Assembly (NCBI GenBank): GCA_947507965.1
Contig: CANNQU010000030.1
Span: forward strand, 1-38,500
Length of the DNA stretch: 38,500 nt
Reading direction: 5' to 3'
Origin: Bacteroidota bacterium
GTDB lineage: Bacteria; Bacteroidota; Bacteroidia; UKL13-3
Shown: piece by piece, positions 18,418 to 27,264 of the stretch
How positions within the stretch are numbered: the first letter of the stretch is position 1
Layout of the letters: the number at the start of each line of letters is the position of its first letter
Notes under the pieces: model-generated
Told to the model about the DNA's origin: nothing
The model's input: only the letters and a program-made list of their open reading frames with translations
Database searches by the model: none
Made by a program: the position numbers and the translations under genes

Positions 18418-19359
18418 ATGTTAAAAATTAGGACATTTCAATTCTTCATGGTCTTTGTTGTTGCCTGTTTTGTGGCTTGCAACCAGCATCGAATAGCCAG
18501 TGGTACGCTAACTCATTTGGAGCGCTTCGATTCAAAATATATCGCTTCAAGAAGCATCGATATATGGCTGCCCGAAGGCTATAATGATCAGGAGAAATAT
18601 GCCGTAATTTATATGAACGATGGAAAAACATTATTCGATTCTTCGCTTAGCTGGAATCATCAAGAATGGGGTGTAGATGAAGTTTTAGGTAAATTATTGG
18701 CGGAAAGCAAGATACAAAAATGCATTGTGGTTGGCATTTATAATGGTAATTCAAGCCGACATAGCGAATATATGCCTCAAAAGCCTTTTGAATGCATAAG
18801 CGACTCGGCACAAGAGATACTTTATAAGGCAACACGAAAGGACCATTCGCTGTTTTTCACCGTGAAAGTACAATCCGATTATTATTTAAAGTTTTTAGTG
18901 AATGAATTAAAACCTTACATTGACAGTAATTTTTCCACGCATAAGGATTCGCAACACACCTTTATCGCCGGTTCCAGTATGGGGGGGCTAATATCATTAT
19001 ATGCCCTTTGCGAGTATCCCCATATTTTCGGTGGTGCAGCCTGCTTATCTACCCACTGGACCGGCACTTACAGTATCGAAGACAACCCAATTCCAGCCGC
19101 CATCATGAGCTATTTGAAGGGCAATATCCCATCGCCAGAATACCATAGAATATATTTTGACTACGGCACAGAAACATTAGACACGCTCTATAAACCTTAC
19201 CAGTGCCAAGTCGATTCGATCATGCTGCTAAAAGGCTATTCAGAAACAAATTGGATCTCGAAAGAATTTATTGGTGCCGACCATTCCGAAAAATCATGGA
19301 ATAAGAGATTGGAAATCCCTTTCTCCTTTCTTTTAGGAATAAAACAGCCCTCAAATTGA
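18418..19359 (+). CDS. Putative lipoprotein esterase (esterase D / PF00756-like alpha/beta hydrolase)
   Basis: 313 residues from ATG 18418 (a TTG immediately before it is an unlikely start). A hydrophobic N-terminus ends in a lipobox (FVAC21, or VVAC17), so it is probably a lipoprotein. The rest matches the enterochelin-esterase/esterase-D group: IDIWLPEGYNDQEKYAVIYM, DGKTLFDSS, VVGIYNG, the nucleophile elbow AGSSMGGLISLYAL (Ser187), and a late histidine in GADHSEKSWNKRL. Members cleave esters of siderophores, acetylated sugars or small acyl groups; the substrate here is unknown. It sits just after the exported aminotransferase. Confidence 0.85.
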   Translation: MLKIRTFQFFMVFVVACFVACNQHRIASGTLTHLERFDSKYIASRSIDIWLPEGYNDQEKYAVIYMNDGKTLFDSSLSWNHQEWGVDEVLGKLLAESKIQKCIVVGIYNGNSSRHSEYMPQKPFECISDSAQEILYKATRKDHSLFFTVKVQSDYYLKFLVNELKPYIDSNFSTHKDSQHTFIAGSSMGGLISLYALCEYPHIFGGAACLSTHWTGTYSIEDNPIPAAIMSYLKGNIPSPEYHRIYFDYGTETLDTLYKPYQCQVDSIMLLKGYSETNWISKEFIGADHSEKSWNKRLEIPFSFLLGIKQPSN

Positions 19360-19403
19360 AACATTTTCTTTTAGAAAATGCTTTCAAAAAGAGATTTATC
19401 AAC

Positions 19404-19411
19404 TACCTTCG
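19404..19411 (+). promoter_or_regulatory. Bacteroidota -7 element for the CoA-transferase gene
   Basis: TACCTTCG fits TAnnTTYG and lies 24 bp before the ATG. A small AT-rich hairpin (CATTTTCT/AGAAAATG, 19362-19380) sits just upstream, possibly ending the previous transcript. Confidence 0.45.
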
Positions 19412-19435
19412 CGGCCAAATAATAGTATTCACATT

Positions 19436-20722
19436 ATGCATTTTCATGGAAAGAAATTTGTTTCGGCGAAGGAGGCCGTAACCATCATAAAATCAGGCGA
19501 TAAAGTATTCCTTCATACGGCAGCAGCGACACCCGTGGTGTTGGTTGAGGCGCTCGCGGCTCGAGCAAGCGACTTGAGAGGTGTTGAAATTGTTTCGGCT
19601 CATACCGAAGGCCCGGTGCCTTACGCGGACGAAAAACTGGCTAAAAATTTCACCATTAATACCTTCTTCGTTGGCAGCAATATCAGAGCTCATGTTAATA
19701 GCGGAAGGGCCAATTATATTCCCATGTTTTTGAGCGAGATTCCGGAATTGTTCAGGTCAGGAAAAAAGCAACTCGACGTGGCGATGGTAACGGTTTCCCC
19801 TCCCAACAAAAAGGGCTACTGCTCGTTGGGATGTTCCATCGACATTTCCAATGCGGCCATGGATTCTGCGAAATATGTAATTGCCGTTGTAAATCCAAAT
19901 ATGCCTTGTGTACACGGTAACGGGATCATTCATTTAGATAAAATCCATGCTATCGTAAAGGCCGACAACCCTCTTTTTACCCTTGTGTCAAAGAAACCAA
20001 CTGAAATAGAAAACAGAATTGGACAATTTATAGCCGAACTGGTTGAGGATGGGGCAACGCTTCAGATGGGCATAGGAGGCATACCCAATGCCGCTTTAGC
20101 AAATTTAAATAACCACAAAGATTTAGGTATTCATACCGAAATGTTTTCCGATGGGCTGGTTGATTTAGTAAATAAAGGAGTTGTTACTGGAATGCATAAA
20201 AATACGGATGTTGGAAAAATTGTTTCTAGTTTTGTGTTTGGCACCAAGAAAGTTTATGACTTTATCGATGGAAACCCTATCGTTGAAATGCGAGATGCCG
20301 ATTATGTTAATGATACCCGGGTGATTCGGCTAAACCCAAAAGTAACCGCAATAAATAGCGCCATTGAAGTAGACCTATTCGGGCAGGTATGCGCTGATAG
20401 CATTGGGCCTAAACAATATTCAGGAGTGGGCGGACAGATGGATTTTATTCGAGGAGCCTCATTATCCAAAGGAGGAAAACCAATAATAGCCTTACCATCC
20501 CGCACCAACAAAGGACTTTCACGTATTGTTGGCACACTCAAAAGAGGAGCCGACGTAACCACCACCAGGGCTCATGTTCACTATATTATTACCGAGTATG
20601 GCGTAGCTTATTTGTATGGGAAAAACCTCAAAGAACGTGCGAAAGCAATCATCGAAATTGCACACCCGAGTTTCAGGGAACAACTAGAAAAAGAAGCTTT
20701 TGATATTTTTTCAGGATCCTGA
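19436..20722 (+). CDS. Acetyl-CoA hydrolase / 4-hydroxybutyrate CoA-transferase family protein
   Basis: 428 residues. Two CoA-transferase family I-like domains: the N-terminal half has KSGDKVFLHTAAATPVVLVEAL and VTVSPPNKKGYCSLG; the C-terminal half has QMGIGGIPNAAL, HTEMFSDGLVDL (probable catalytic Glu near residue 235, equivalent to the Glu of 4-hydroxybutyrate CoA-transferase), GGQMDFIRGA and the end signature TEYGVAYLYGKNLKERA with IAHPSFREQL. It moves CoA between acyl groups, typically acetyl-CoA with a carboxylic acid such as butyrate, 4-hydroxybutyrate or succinate. The exact acceptor cannot be read. It precedes ispG by 117 bp, with a separate promoter predicted for ispG. Confidence 0.9.
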   Translation: MHFHGKKFVSAKEAVTIIKSGDKVFLHTAAATPVVLVEALAARASDLRGVEIVSAHTEGPVPYADEKLAKNFTINTFFVGSNIRAHVNSGRANYIPMFLSEIPELFRSGKKQLDVAMVTVSPPNKKGYCSLGCSIDISNAAMDSAKYVIAVVNPNMPCVHGNGIIHLDKIHAIVKADNPLFTLVSKKPTEIENRIGQFIAELVEDGATLQMGIGGIPNAALANLNNHKDLGIHTEMFSDGLVDLVNKGVVTGMHKNTDVGKIVSSFVFGTKKVYDFIDGNPIVEMRDADYVNDTRVIRLNPKVTAINSAIEVDLFGQVCADSIGPKQYSGVGGQMDFIRGASLSKGGKPIIALPSRTNKGLSRIVGTLKRGADVTTTRAHVHYIITEYGVAYLYGKNLKERAKAIIEIAHPSFREQLEKEAFDIFSGS

Positions 20723-20799
20723 AATTTAGATTCATCACCAACGAAGGCTGCCTGAAAAGTATCATCTACCATAGCTTCTCGCGATGCCAATAGTTTGGC

Positions 20800-20832
20800 T
20801 TGTATGACTATTTCCTTTTTTCGTTAAATTTG
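20800..20832 (+). promoter_or_regulatory. Bacteroidota promoter for ispG (-33 TTG, -7 TAAATTTG)
   Basis: TTG at 20800-20802, a 22-bp spacer and TAAATTTG at 20825-20832 match the Bacteroidota -33/-7 arrangement. Only 7 bases separate the -7 element from the ispG ATG, implying a near-leaderless mRNA. Confidence 0.55.
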
Positions 20833-20839
20833 CCCGTAT

Positions 20840-22735
20840 ATGCAACGCAGAATAACCGTCGACGTAACCATCGGAAACATTAAAATGGGCAGTGCTTTCC
20901 CGGTAAGAATACAAAGCATGACCACCACCGATACGATGGACACAGAAGCCTGTGTAGCACAATCGATTCGAATGATAGAGGCCGGATGTGAGTTGGTACG
21001 ACTAACAGCACCCAGCATTAGTGAGGCGAAAAATTTAATTCATATAAAAAACTCGCTGCGTAGCAAAGGCTACCTCACACCCCTCATTGCCGATATTCAT
21101 TTCACCCCCAATGCCGCAGAGGCAGCGGCTTCCATTGTGGAGAAGGTACGCGTAAATCCGGGTAACTATGTAGATAAAAAGAAATTTGAAACCTTAGAAT
21201 ATACACCCGAAGAATATGATGAAGAGATCGAACGAATTCGTGCCCGGTTTACCCCATTAATTTTATTATGCAAACAACATAAAACAGCGATCCGCATAGG
21301 CACGAATCACGGGAGCTTAAGCGACCGAATAATGAGCCGTTATGGTGATACCGCTTTAGGAATGGTGGAGAGCGCATTAGAGTTCATTAGAATTTGCGTC
21401 GAGAACGACTTCCATGAACTCGTAGTGAGTATGAAAAGCAGCAACCCACAGGTGATGATTCATGCCTACCGTTTACTCGTGAAGAAAATGGATGCCGAGA
21501 ACATGCATTATCCATTGCACCTAGGAGTAACAGAAGCCGGCGACGGAGAAGATGGCAGGATAAAAAGTGCAATCGGTATCGGTACTTTAATGGAAGAAGG
21601 TATCGGCGACACCATTCGAGTTTCTCTCACAGAAGACCCGGAATTTGAAATACCGGTAGCCAGAATAATTGCTGAACGTTACCAAAAAGCACCTGATGAA
21701 TATTTAATCGACCTGAAACCATTTGAAGAATACAGCGCCTATGAATACCTTCGCCGAAAGTCACTGCCGATAGCCAATTTCGGAGGAGAAAATGTACCTC
21801 GAGTCATAGCACATTTGGCTCACCTAAAAGAAATCACCGAATTCGACTTACAATCCATAGGGCATCGCTACGACATCGTCCTCGACAAATGGCAGATGAG
21901 CGATATGGGAGCCGACTATATTTATGCCGGCAATACCAATATCCCTTTCATGCTTCCCAATGGGCTAAAAGCAATTTATAATATTGAAGCTTGGCTACTT
22001 AATGATAACGCACATACTACAGGCTATCCGCTTTATGCCAACGTGAAAGCATTCTTGGAAAATCCACGTCATCCGGAGTTGAATTTCGTAGGGGTAAGTG
22101 TGGGTGATATAGAAGCATTGAATATGCTGAAACAATTTGTCAATGTGGTTGTTTTCCTTTATGTTGATAATGAGTTGGCCATGATGCCCATGAAATTTAT
22201 GTTCGTCGTAATGAACAAAATGAACTTTACATTGCCGGTGGTCATGATAAGAAACTACGAGACCACCAACGACGAGGCGATGATCATCCATGCCAGTATT
22301 GATGCTGGAGGGTTATTGATCGATGGCTTTGGGGAAGGAATGATGCTGCATGCAACCAACACCTCATTACAAAAAATAAATAATATTGCATTCGGCATTT
22401 TGCAAGCCACCCGTACCCGAATAAGTAAAACAGAATATATTAGTTGCCCAAGTTGCGGTCGCACGCTTTTCGACTTACAGGAAACCACAGCCCTCATCCG
22501 TTCGCGTACCGACCATTTAAAAGGATTAAAAATAGCCATCATGGGTTGTATTGTAAACGGCCCTGGCGAAATGGCTGATGCCGATTATGGCTATGTGGGA
22601 AGTGGGGTTGGCAAAATTACTTTATATAGGGGAAAGGACGTGGTGAAAAAGGGGATTAGCAAAGAAACGGCGGTCGATCAATTAATAAATTTAATAACGG
22701 AAGACGGGAACTGGACTTCTAAAACCAATCCGTAA
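20840..22735 (+). CDS. ispG: 4-hydroxy-3-methylbut-2-en-1-yl diphosphate synthase (IspG/GcpE), long form
   Basis: 631 residues against about 370 for the E. coli enzyme. The extra ~260 residues form the central domain found in plants, Chlamydia and Bacteroidota. The N-terminal TIM-barrel part has IQSMTTTDTMDTEACVAQ, LIADIHFTPNAAEAA and KVRVNPGNY. The C-terminal part carries the three 4Fe-4S cysteines C536 and C539 (SCPSCGRTLFDLQ) and C570 (MGCIVNGPGEMADADYGYVG). It performs the reductive ring opening of methylerythritol cyclodiphosphate in the MEP isoprenoid pathway, so this organism makes isoprenoids by that route. The -7 element 7 bp upstream supports this ATG. Confidence 0.96.
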   Translation: MQRRITVDVTIGNIKMGSAFPVRIQSMTTTDTMDTEACVAQSIRMIEAGCELVRLTAPSISEAKNLIHIKNSLRSKGYLTPLIADIHFTPNAAEAAASIVEKVRVNPGNYVDKKKFETLEYTPEEYDEEIERIRARFTPLILLCKQHKTAIRIGTNHGSLSDRIMSRYGDTALGMVESALEFIRICVENDFHELVVSMKSSNPQVMIHAYRLLVKKMDAENMHYPLHLGVTEAGDGEDGRIKSAIGIGTLMEEGIGDTIRVSLTEDPEFEIPVARIIAERYQKAPDEYLIDLKPFEEYSAYEYLRRKSLPIANFGGENVPRVIAHLAHLKEITEFDLQSIGHRYDIVLDKWQMSDMGADYIYAGNTNIPFMLPNGLKAIYNIEAWLLNDNAHTTGYPLYANVKAFLENPRHPELNFVGVSVGDIEALNMLKQFVNVVVFLYVDNELAMMPMKFMFVVMNKMNFTLPVVMIRNYETTNDEAMIIHASIDAGGLLIDGFGEGMMLHATNTSLQKINNIAFGILQATRTRISKTEYISCPSCGRTLFDLQETTALIRSRTDHLKGLKIAIMGCIVNGPGEMADADYGYVGSGVGKITLYRGKDVVKKGISKETAVDQLINLITEDGNWTSKTNP

Positions 22736-22760
22736 GAAATCCCCCATTTGAGGGTATTTC
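22736..22760. other. Imperfect hairpin directly after the ispG stop
   Basis: GAAAT and CCC pair with GGG and ATTTC around one mismatch, with a 7-nt loop. There is no T tract, so it is at best a weak terminator or an mRNA-end structure. Confidence 0.3.
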
Positions 22761-22909
22761 GTGATAATAGCAAAACCTCAATCATCGCATTTTGTCAAAA
22801 TTTCGTCATCATGCAACCAAGTGGCTATTTTTTGCGTTTAACATCTAATATAACATATTACTACTATTTTTATTTATTATTGCATTCTATTTCAAATTAC
22901 CCAATTATC

Positions 22910-24232
22910 ATGAAACGTATTTTTACTTTTATCCTTACTTCAGCCGTTGTGATTTCTAATATCACGGCGCAGGTAGGTGTTCCAGCTCTTAAAACAGCCA
23001 AACTGACAGATGAGAATTCCATCCCTTTCAAAAAAGCAATGGCTCAACATGCGCTAAATAAAACGAATTCAACCAATACCGGTTGGTTCAATTATATTTC
23101 AGCACTAACTTCTTCTGGCTATGGTACCATATCAACCGTTGGTGGATATGCTCCTAACTTAATGCCCGATTCATTAGCCATTGTTGCTTCTATTAGCAAT
23201 GGAACGTTCTCTAAATTTAATGTCGATATGCACGGTGCAGGAGTGGTATGGGATCCGAAATCGGACGCTTACGCTTCAGAGCCATTTAAAATTAACAGAT
23301 ATACAAAATATACCATCGACTCTATTCGATTGACCCAATTATACAGACGCTGGAATCCGGATGTAAACGCCATCGACACGTTAATCATTCAACTTTATTC
23401 CTCCGGTACCGGAGGTGGTATATCCAAATCCTATCTCATTAATTCGGATACCCCCAATGTGGCAACAGCTACCTTTAACGTAACGAATAACATGGGAAAC
23501 AATTCCCTTCGCACCATTAAAATATTATTAGGGCCTGGTGATACTTCAAGTTTTATCGACAAATACATTGCTATTAGTCCTGCCCTGTCTTTTAGTGCAA
23601 CGTCGATTGTTGGCGCCACCTTTACCTATGCACCTGCATTGAAAGCAAATTTGGGAGATACCTTAACGAGCGATACCACGATTTTAAAAACAGTGACCAA
23701 AAAACTAAACCAGTTTCGTGTTTATTTTGCCAGTGAAACCTCACAATACCGTGAAAGCGACAGCAAAAAAAGCAATCCAATTCCTGTTGTTGATAGAATA
23801 TGGCAAAATAGCTTAATGCTTATCTCAGAAGTAAAGTATGGCATTTTCAGCAGTTGGCTAGGCGACTACTGGCCAGGCGATTTATATACGAATACTCATT
23901 ATCATTTAGATGCTGACGCGCATATTACGGCAACCAATGTAGGTATCAATGCGGCTGCGAAAGAATATTTAAAGGATGTACAGGTTTATCCTAACCCATC
24001 GAACGGCTCAAGTAATGTATTGGTGGAATACAAACTTACGAAGAGCACTCAGGTTACGATTGAAATTGTGAATATACTAGGCAAAAAACTTTCGTCGGTT
24101 AACATCGGACAAAATGAAATTGGTACTCATACCCAATCAATCAATGTATCAGAATTTGCTAATGGTATTTATTTTGCAAATATCTATGTTGATGGAGTTG
24201 CTCAAACCGTGAAATTTACGGTAACAAAATAA
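22910..24232 (+). CDS. Secreted protein with type IX secretion C-terminal sorting domain
   Basis: 440 residues from ATG 22910 (MKRIFTFILTSAVVISNITAQ, a clear signal peptide); the frame is open upstream to a TTG but that stretch is not protein-like. The middle is Ser/Thr/Asn-rich with beta-type sequence and no catalytic motif I recognise. From about residue 355 there is a type A T9SS sorting domain: VYPNPSNGSSNVLVEYKL, then TIEIVNILGKKLSSV, and FANGIYFANIYVDG before the terminal KFTVTK. This signal directs transport across the outer membrane with cleavage and often lipopolysaccharide anchoring. Function unknown; an extracellular adhesin or structural role is possible. A strong terminator follows after 23 bp. 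Confidence 0.85.
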   Translation: MKRIFTFILTSAVVISNITAQVGVPALKTAKLTDENSIPFKKAMAQHALNKTNSTNTGWFNYISALTSSGYGTISTVGGYAPNLMPDSLAIVASISNGTFSKFNVDMHGAGVVWDPKSDAYASEPFKINRYTKYTIDSIRLTQLYRRWNPDVNAIDTLIIQLYSSGTGGGISKSYLINSDTPNVATATFNVTNNMGNNSLRTIKILLGPGDTSSFIDKYIAISPALSFSATSIVGATFTYAPALKANLGDTLTSDTTILKTVTKKLNQFRVYFASETSQYRESDSKKSNPIPVVDRIWQNSLMLISEVKYGIFSSWLGDYWPGDLYTNTHYHLDADAHITATNVGINAAAKEYLKDVQVYPNPSNGSSNVLVEYKLTKSTQVTIEIVNILGKKLSSVNIGQNEIGTHTQSINVSEFANGIYFANIYVDGVAQTVKFTVTK

Positions 24233-24255
24233 TTCATAAAGATTATAAATTATAT

Positions 24256-24289
24256 AAAAAAACCGCTTCCCATGGGAAGCGGTTTTTTT
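24256..24289. terminator. Bidirectional rho-independent terminator
   Basis: A perfect 34-nt palindrome: 15-bp stem (24256-24270 with 24275-24289) around a CATG loop, a GC-rich core (CCGCTTCC/GGAAGCGG), and A7/T7 flanks. It sits between the convergent T9SS cargo gene and trmB and can serve both. Confidence 0.93.
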
Positions 24290-24305
24290 ATGCTCCTAAC
24301 TTAAC

Positions 24306-24950
24306 CTAAGCCAATTTAAAGCGAATGTATTTAATCGTCTCCCCTAAGGATTTGAACTTCCTCTCATACGTCGTTTCAATCGTTAAAACCTCTGGTATTT
24401 CGGGCAAAGAGTAGATATCATCATGACTATACACTATTTCATAATTTGCGTTTCGCAATATTTCCAAGGTATATCCATACAAAAAAGTATTATCGGTTTT
24501 TAGATGAAGGAGCCCGTTTAACGAAATAATTCGTTTATATAACTCCAGATAGTCTTTGGAGGTTAATCGCTTCTTTTCCCATTTATCACGAGGTTGAGGG
24601 TCAGGAAAAGTGATCCATATTTCATCTACCTCATTCGGTTCAAAAAAACTTTCAATTTGCTCAATACGCGAGCGAATAAAGGCTGCATTAGTCCTCTTTT
24701 GATGGGCGCAATACTTCGCTCCTTTCCACAATCGAGAGCCTTTCAAATCAATGCCAATAAAATTCTTCTCTGGGTACATGGCCGATAAACCAATCGTGTA
24801 TTCGCCTCTCCCACATCCTAATTCGAGAACCACAGGATTGGTGTTCTTGAAAAACGCAGACAACCATTTACCTTTCATCTCTATCGGATTCTCGAAGGTA
24901 TTAGAGAAGGTCTTCATCTCTTCAAATCGTTTAAGTTTCTTTCGGCTCAC
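24306..24950 (-). CDS. trmB: tRNA (guanine-N7-)-methyltransferase TrmB
   Basis: 214 residues from GTG 24950 (start MSRKKLKRFEEMKTF, matching the usual family N-terminus). The open frame extends upstream to a TTG at 25013 with 21 unconserved residues, so the GTG is preferred. SAM motif I is PVVLELGCGRGEYTIGLS; the substrate-site motif is WITFPDPQPRDKWEKKRL; the C-terminal ETTYERKF is also typical. It methylates N7 of G46 in the variable loop of tRNAs. It is convergent with the T9SS cargo gene and downstream of a TolB-like gene on the same strand. Confidence 0.93.
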   Translation of the reverse strand: MSRKKLKRFEEMKTFSNTFENPIEMKGKWLSAFFKNTNPVVLELGCGRGEYTIGLSAMYPEKNFIGIDLKGSRLWKGAKYCAHQKRTNAAFIRSRIEQIESFFEPNEVDEIWITFPDPQPRDKWEKKRLTSKDYLELYKRIISLNGLLHLKTDNTFLYGYTLEILRNANYEIVYSHDDIYSLPEIPEVLTIETTYERKFKSLGETIKYIRFKLA

Positions 24951-25053
24951 GCAGTGAATGGTTAAAATTATTTTTAAAAATAATGAAGAAGACACCAACG
25001 ATCTGCTATTCAAAGAATCCAGCGTTCAGCCAATCGTCGAATACCAATTCCAT

Positions 25054-25944
25054 TTATGGTTTCTTTCCTTTGTATCCTACAATCGAAATCGCACTCTGGT
25101 CGGGGGCTACCGCGATACGATAAAAGCCATCGATTGACTCTTGCTCAAAGCTGCAAACCAAACTCCAACGAAAATCATCTACCATATTGAATTTGTACAG
25201 ATTCTTCTTGCTTAACATTAAAAGGGTACCATCATTTAAAATAGCAAAGTCCTCCTCCTCCGGGATACATTTAGTAATATAGTACAGATGGGGCTGCTCG
25301 TTATCATTCAACTCCAAAGCATTGATATACCAATTTACAGAGTCTCTCTTTTGAACATACAATACCGTATTCTCGTTTTTTAATGTTTGTAAACATCTAC
25401 CGATACCCATATACAATCTAATATTGGTATCATTAGATAACACATGTGCATAGAGTGCAAATGGCTCGGGTAAAACATTCGAGATAATAGTATTTTTATC
25501 CATCCAGGTATAATACCCAATACTATCGAACGCCTTTATTACACGCGTACATTTCTTGGGATTCGATATCTTAAATTTCCAAAGCTGCTGTGCCTTGCCC
25601 TTTACACAACTAATATATTTACCATCGGGGGTTACCATCGGCGAATATTCGTTTTCTTCGGTATGCGTAATTTGCTTCCTTTCTTTCTTTTCCAAATTAT
25701 AATTCACGATATCGGTATTGGTTGAATCAGCAAAAGCTACATAATAAATGCTCTTGCTATCAGGGGCAAATGAGGGTTGATTATTATACCCTTTTTTCTT
25801 ACTGATGCGCTGCATGTCGCCAAAAGTAAACTTGCTCCCTTTGGCTTCGTATTTCATCGGCAAATAAAAAATCTGAGTTTGTGGGAGCTGCCCGTAAAGG
25901 CCATTAGCTGCCATTAATATCAATCCTAAAAATAGTTTATTCAT
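25054..25944 (-). CDS. Exported TolB-like (PD40/WD40-like) beta-propeller protein
   Basis: 296 residues with a signal peptide (MNKLFLGLILMAANGLYGQ). Repeats of the TolB/PD40 type are visible: NQPSFAPDSKSIYYVAFAD, then EYSPMVTPDGKYISCVKG and NSVDGFYRIAV-like FYRIAVAPDQSAISIVGYKG near the C-terminus. Fold-level recognition only: such propellers act as periplasmic binding or scaffold modules (TolB of the Tol-Pal system) or as part of dipeptidyl-peptidase-like proteins, but no peptidase domain follows here. The protein is short for a full six-blade TolB. It is separated from the serine hydrolase gene by 136 bp on the same strand. Confidence 0.7.
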   Translation of the reverse strand: MNKLFLGLILMAANGLYGQLPQTQIFYLPMKYEAKGSKFTFGDMQRISKKKGYNNQPSFAPDSKSIYYVAFADSTNTDIVNYNLEKKERKQITHTEENEYSPMVTPDGKYISCVKGKAQQLWKFKISNPKKCTRVIKAFDSIGYYTWMDKNTIISNVLPEPFALYAHVLSNDTNIRLYMGIGRCLQTLKNENTVLYVQKRDSVNWYINALELNDNEQPHLYYITKCIPEEEDFAILNDGTLLMLSKKNLYKFNMVDDFRWSLVCSFEQESIDGFYRIAVAPDQSAISIVGYKGKKP

Positions 25945-26080
25945 TAAAAAATAATTAATTTTTTTCTAAAAATAAGTGTTCGCATGGTATGCGTTAACCT
26001 GATACCGCCACATACCATTAAAGGCACGCTTACCAACGATGAAAAAACGAACAACGGGGTTTCCTTACTGCTCTTCATCA

Positions 26081-27253
26081 TTATTGAATAACGATGGCTT
26101 TAAGCTTACCTACAAATTCATCATAAACAGGCGAAAGAAATGTTTTGCCGTTGGTGCCATAGTTGACACAGGTCACATAATAATTTTTATTGGCTGCATT
26201 CGGATAGTAATAAACCTCACAGGCATACCCCAAATCGCCTCCGGTATGACCCACACTCACAACACCATTTAAGGGGTCTACGAATTTAAATAATCCCATT
26301 CCGAAAAAAAGATTATCCCCTGAAAACTTCCATTGCATCATGGAATCTAATGTGCTTTTAGATACGATGATGGGGTTGATAAAAACGCCATTGACAAACT
26401 TCTGCAAATCGAAAACATTGCTGTATACACCGGTAAAACCATTGCCACTGCCCGTAACGAGATTACTTACATTGACAATCGTTTTATTATTATATAAATC
26501 GAAATAGCCCTGTGCGGTAGTACTGGGTACGGCATCGTGCCAATGATAATAGGTATCATTCATCCCAAGAGGAGTAAAAACTTTTTCACGTAATAAGTCG
26601 CTATGGTTTCTGCCGGTTATTTTCTCGATGCATAGGGCCACGAAAATGGTATTGGAGTTCGAATATTTTACGCTGGTATTGGCTGCAAAATTTGCTGGTT
26701 GATTTTTAATAAAGCTTAAAAGCTCTTCACTGGTCCAATGCTTATTGGGATTACTCAATACCGCTAAGTAAAAGCCGGAACTTGTAATGATATCGTAGAT
26801 GCCCGTGGTATGTTGCAAGCAATTACGAATAGATACCTGGTCGGCATTTTTTATATTCTTAAGAACATCGGCGTCAATCCATTTACTAATGGGGTCATCA
26901 AGGTTCACTTTCCCTTCCTCCACCAATTTCATTGTTAAAACACCGATCATCATTTTCGTTATACTCCCCAGTTTTTGAACGGTACACGGGGAATAATCGA
27001 TATTGTTTTCTAAATCGGCTTTGCCCGCTGCCCCATACCATACTCCCGACCCATCTCCAAGTAAAACAGATATACCGGGTAATCCTTTTTTCACATATTC
27101 ATCTAATAATTGCTGTAAGGCTGTTCCCTTTGGATGGGCTAGTGTAGTGCTGTTAGTGCACGAAACAGTAGCTTTTACCGCTGCCTTTTTACAGGAGTTA
27201 TAAGCCAAAAAGAGAAAAGCGAACAAACTATATCTAACGATTTTTAATTGCAT
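26081..27253 (-). CDS. Lipoprotein serine hydrolase of the class C beta-lactamase / DD-peptidase family
   Basis: 390 residues. The N-terminus MQLKIVRYSLFAFLFLAYNSC21 ends in a lipobox-like site, so a lipoprotein is likely. The penicillin-recognising active site is complete: S97-I-T-K100 in KLGSITKMMIG, the Tyr-Ser-Asn motif in VKYSNSNTIF, and HTGG near the C-terminus (VGHTGGDLGY). Such proteins are D-aminopeptidases, esterases, DD-carboxypeptidases or beta-lactamases; the HTGG variant of the third motif is common among the esterase/peptidase members, so true beta-lactamase activity should not be assumed. It lies 11 bp after the gene for a small outer-membrane-like protein and is probably co-transcribed with it. 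Confidence 0.88.
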   Translation of the reverse strand: MQLKIVRYSLFAFLFLAYNSCKKAAVKATVSCTNSTTLAHPKGTALQQLLDEYVKKGLPGISVLLGDGSGVWYGAAGKADLENNIDYSPCTVQKLGSITKMMIGVLTMKLVEEGKVNLDDPISKWIDADVLKNIKNADQVSIRNCLQHTTGIYDIITSSGFYLAVLSNPNKHWTSEELLSFIKNQPANFAANTSVKYSNSNTIFVALCIEKITGRNHSDLLREKVFTPLGMNDTYYHWHDAVPSTTAQGYFDLYNNKTIVNVSNLVTGSGNGFTGVYSNVFDLQKFVNGVFINPIIVSKSTLDSMMQWKFSGDNLFFGMGLFKFVDPLNGVVSVGHTGGDLGYACEVYYYPNAANKNYYVTCVNYGTNGKTFLSPVYDEFVGKLKAIVIQ

Positions 27254-27264
27254 GATGATACCGA

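Noticed and set aside
26081-27253. True beta-lactamase (antibiotic resistance) call
   Set aside because: The SxxK and YxN motifs are present, but HTGG in place of KTG and the lipoprotein signal fit the broader esterase/peptidase members equally well.
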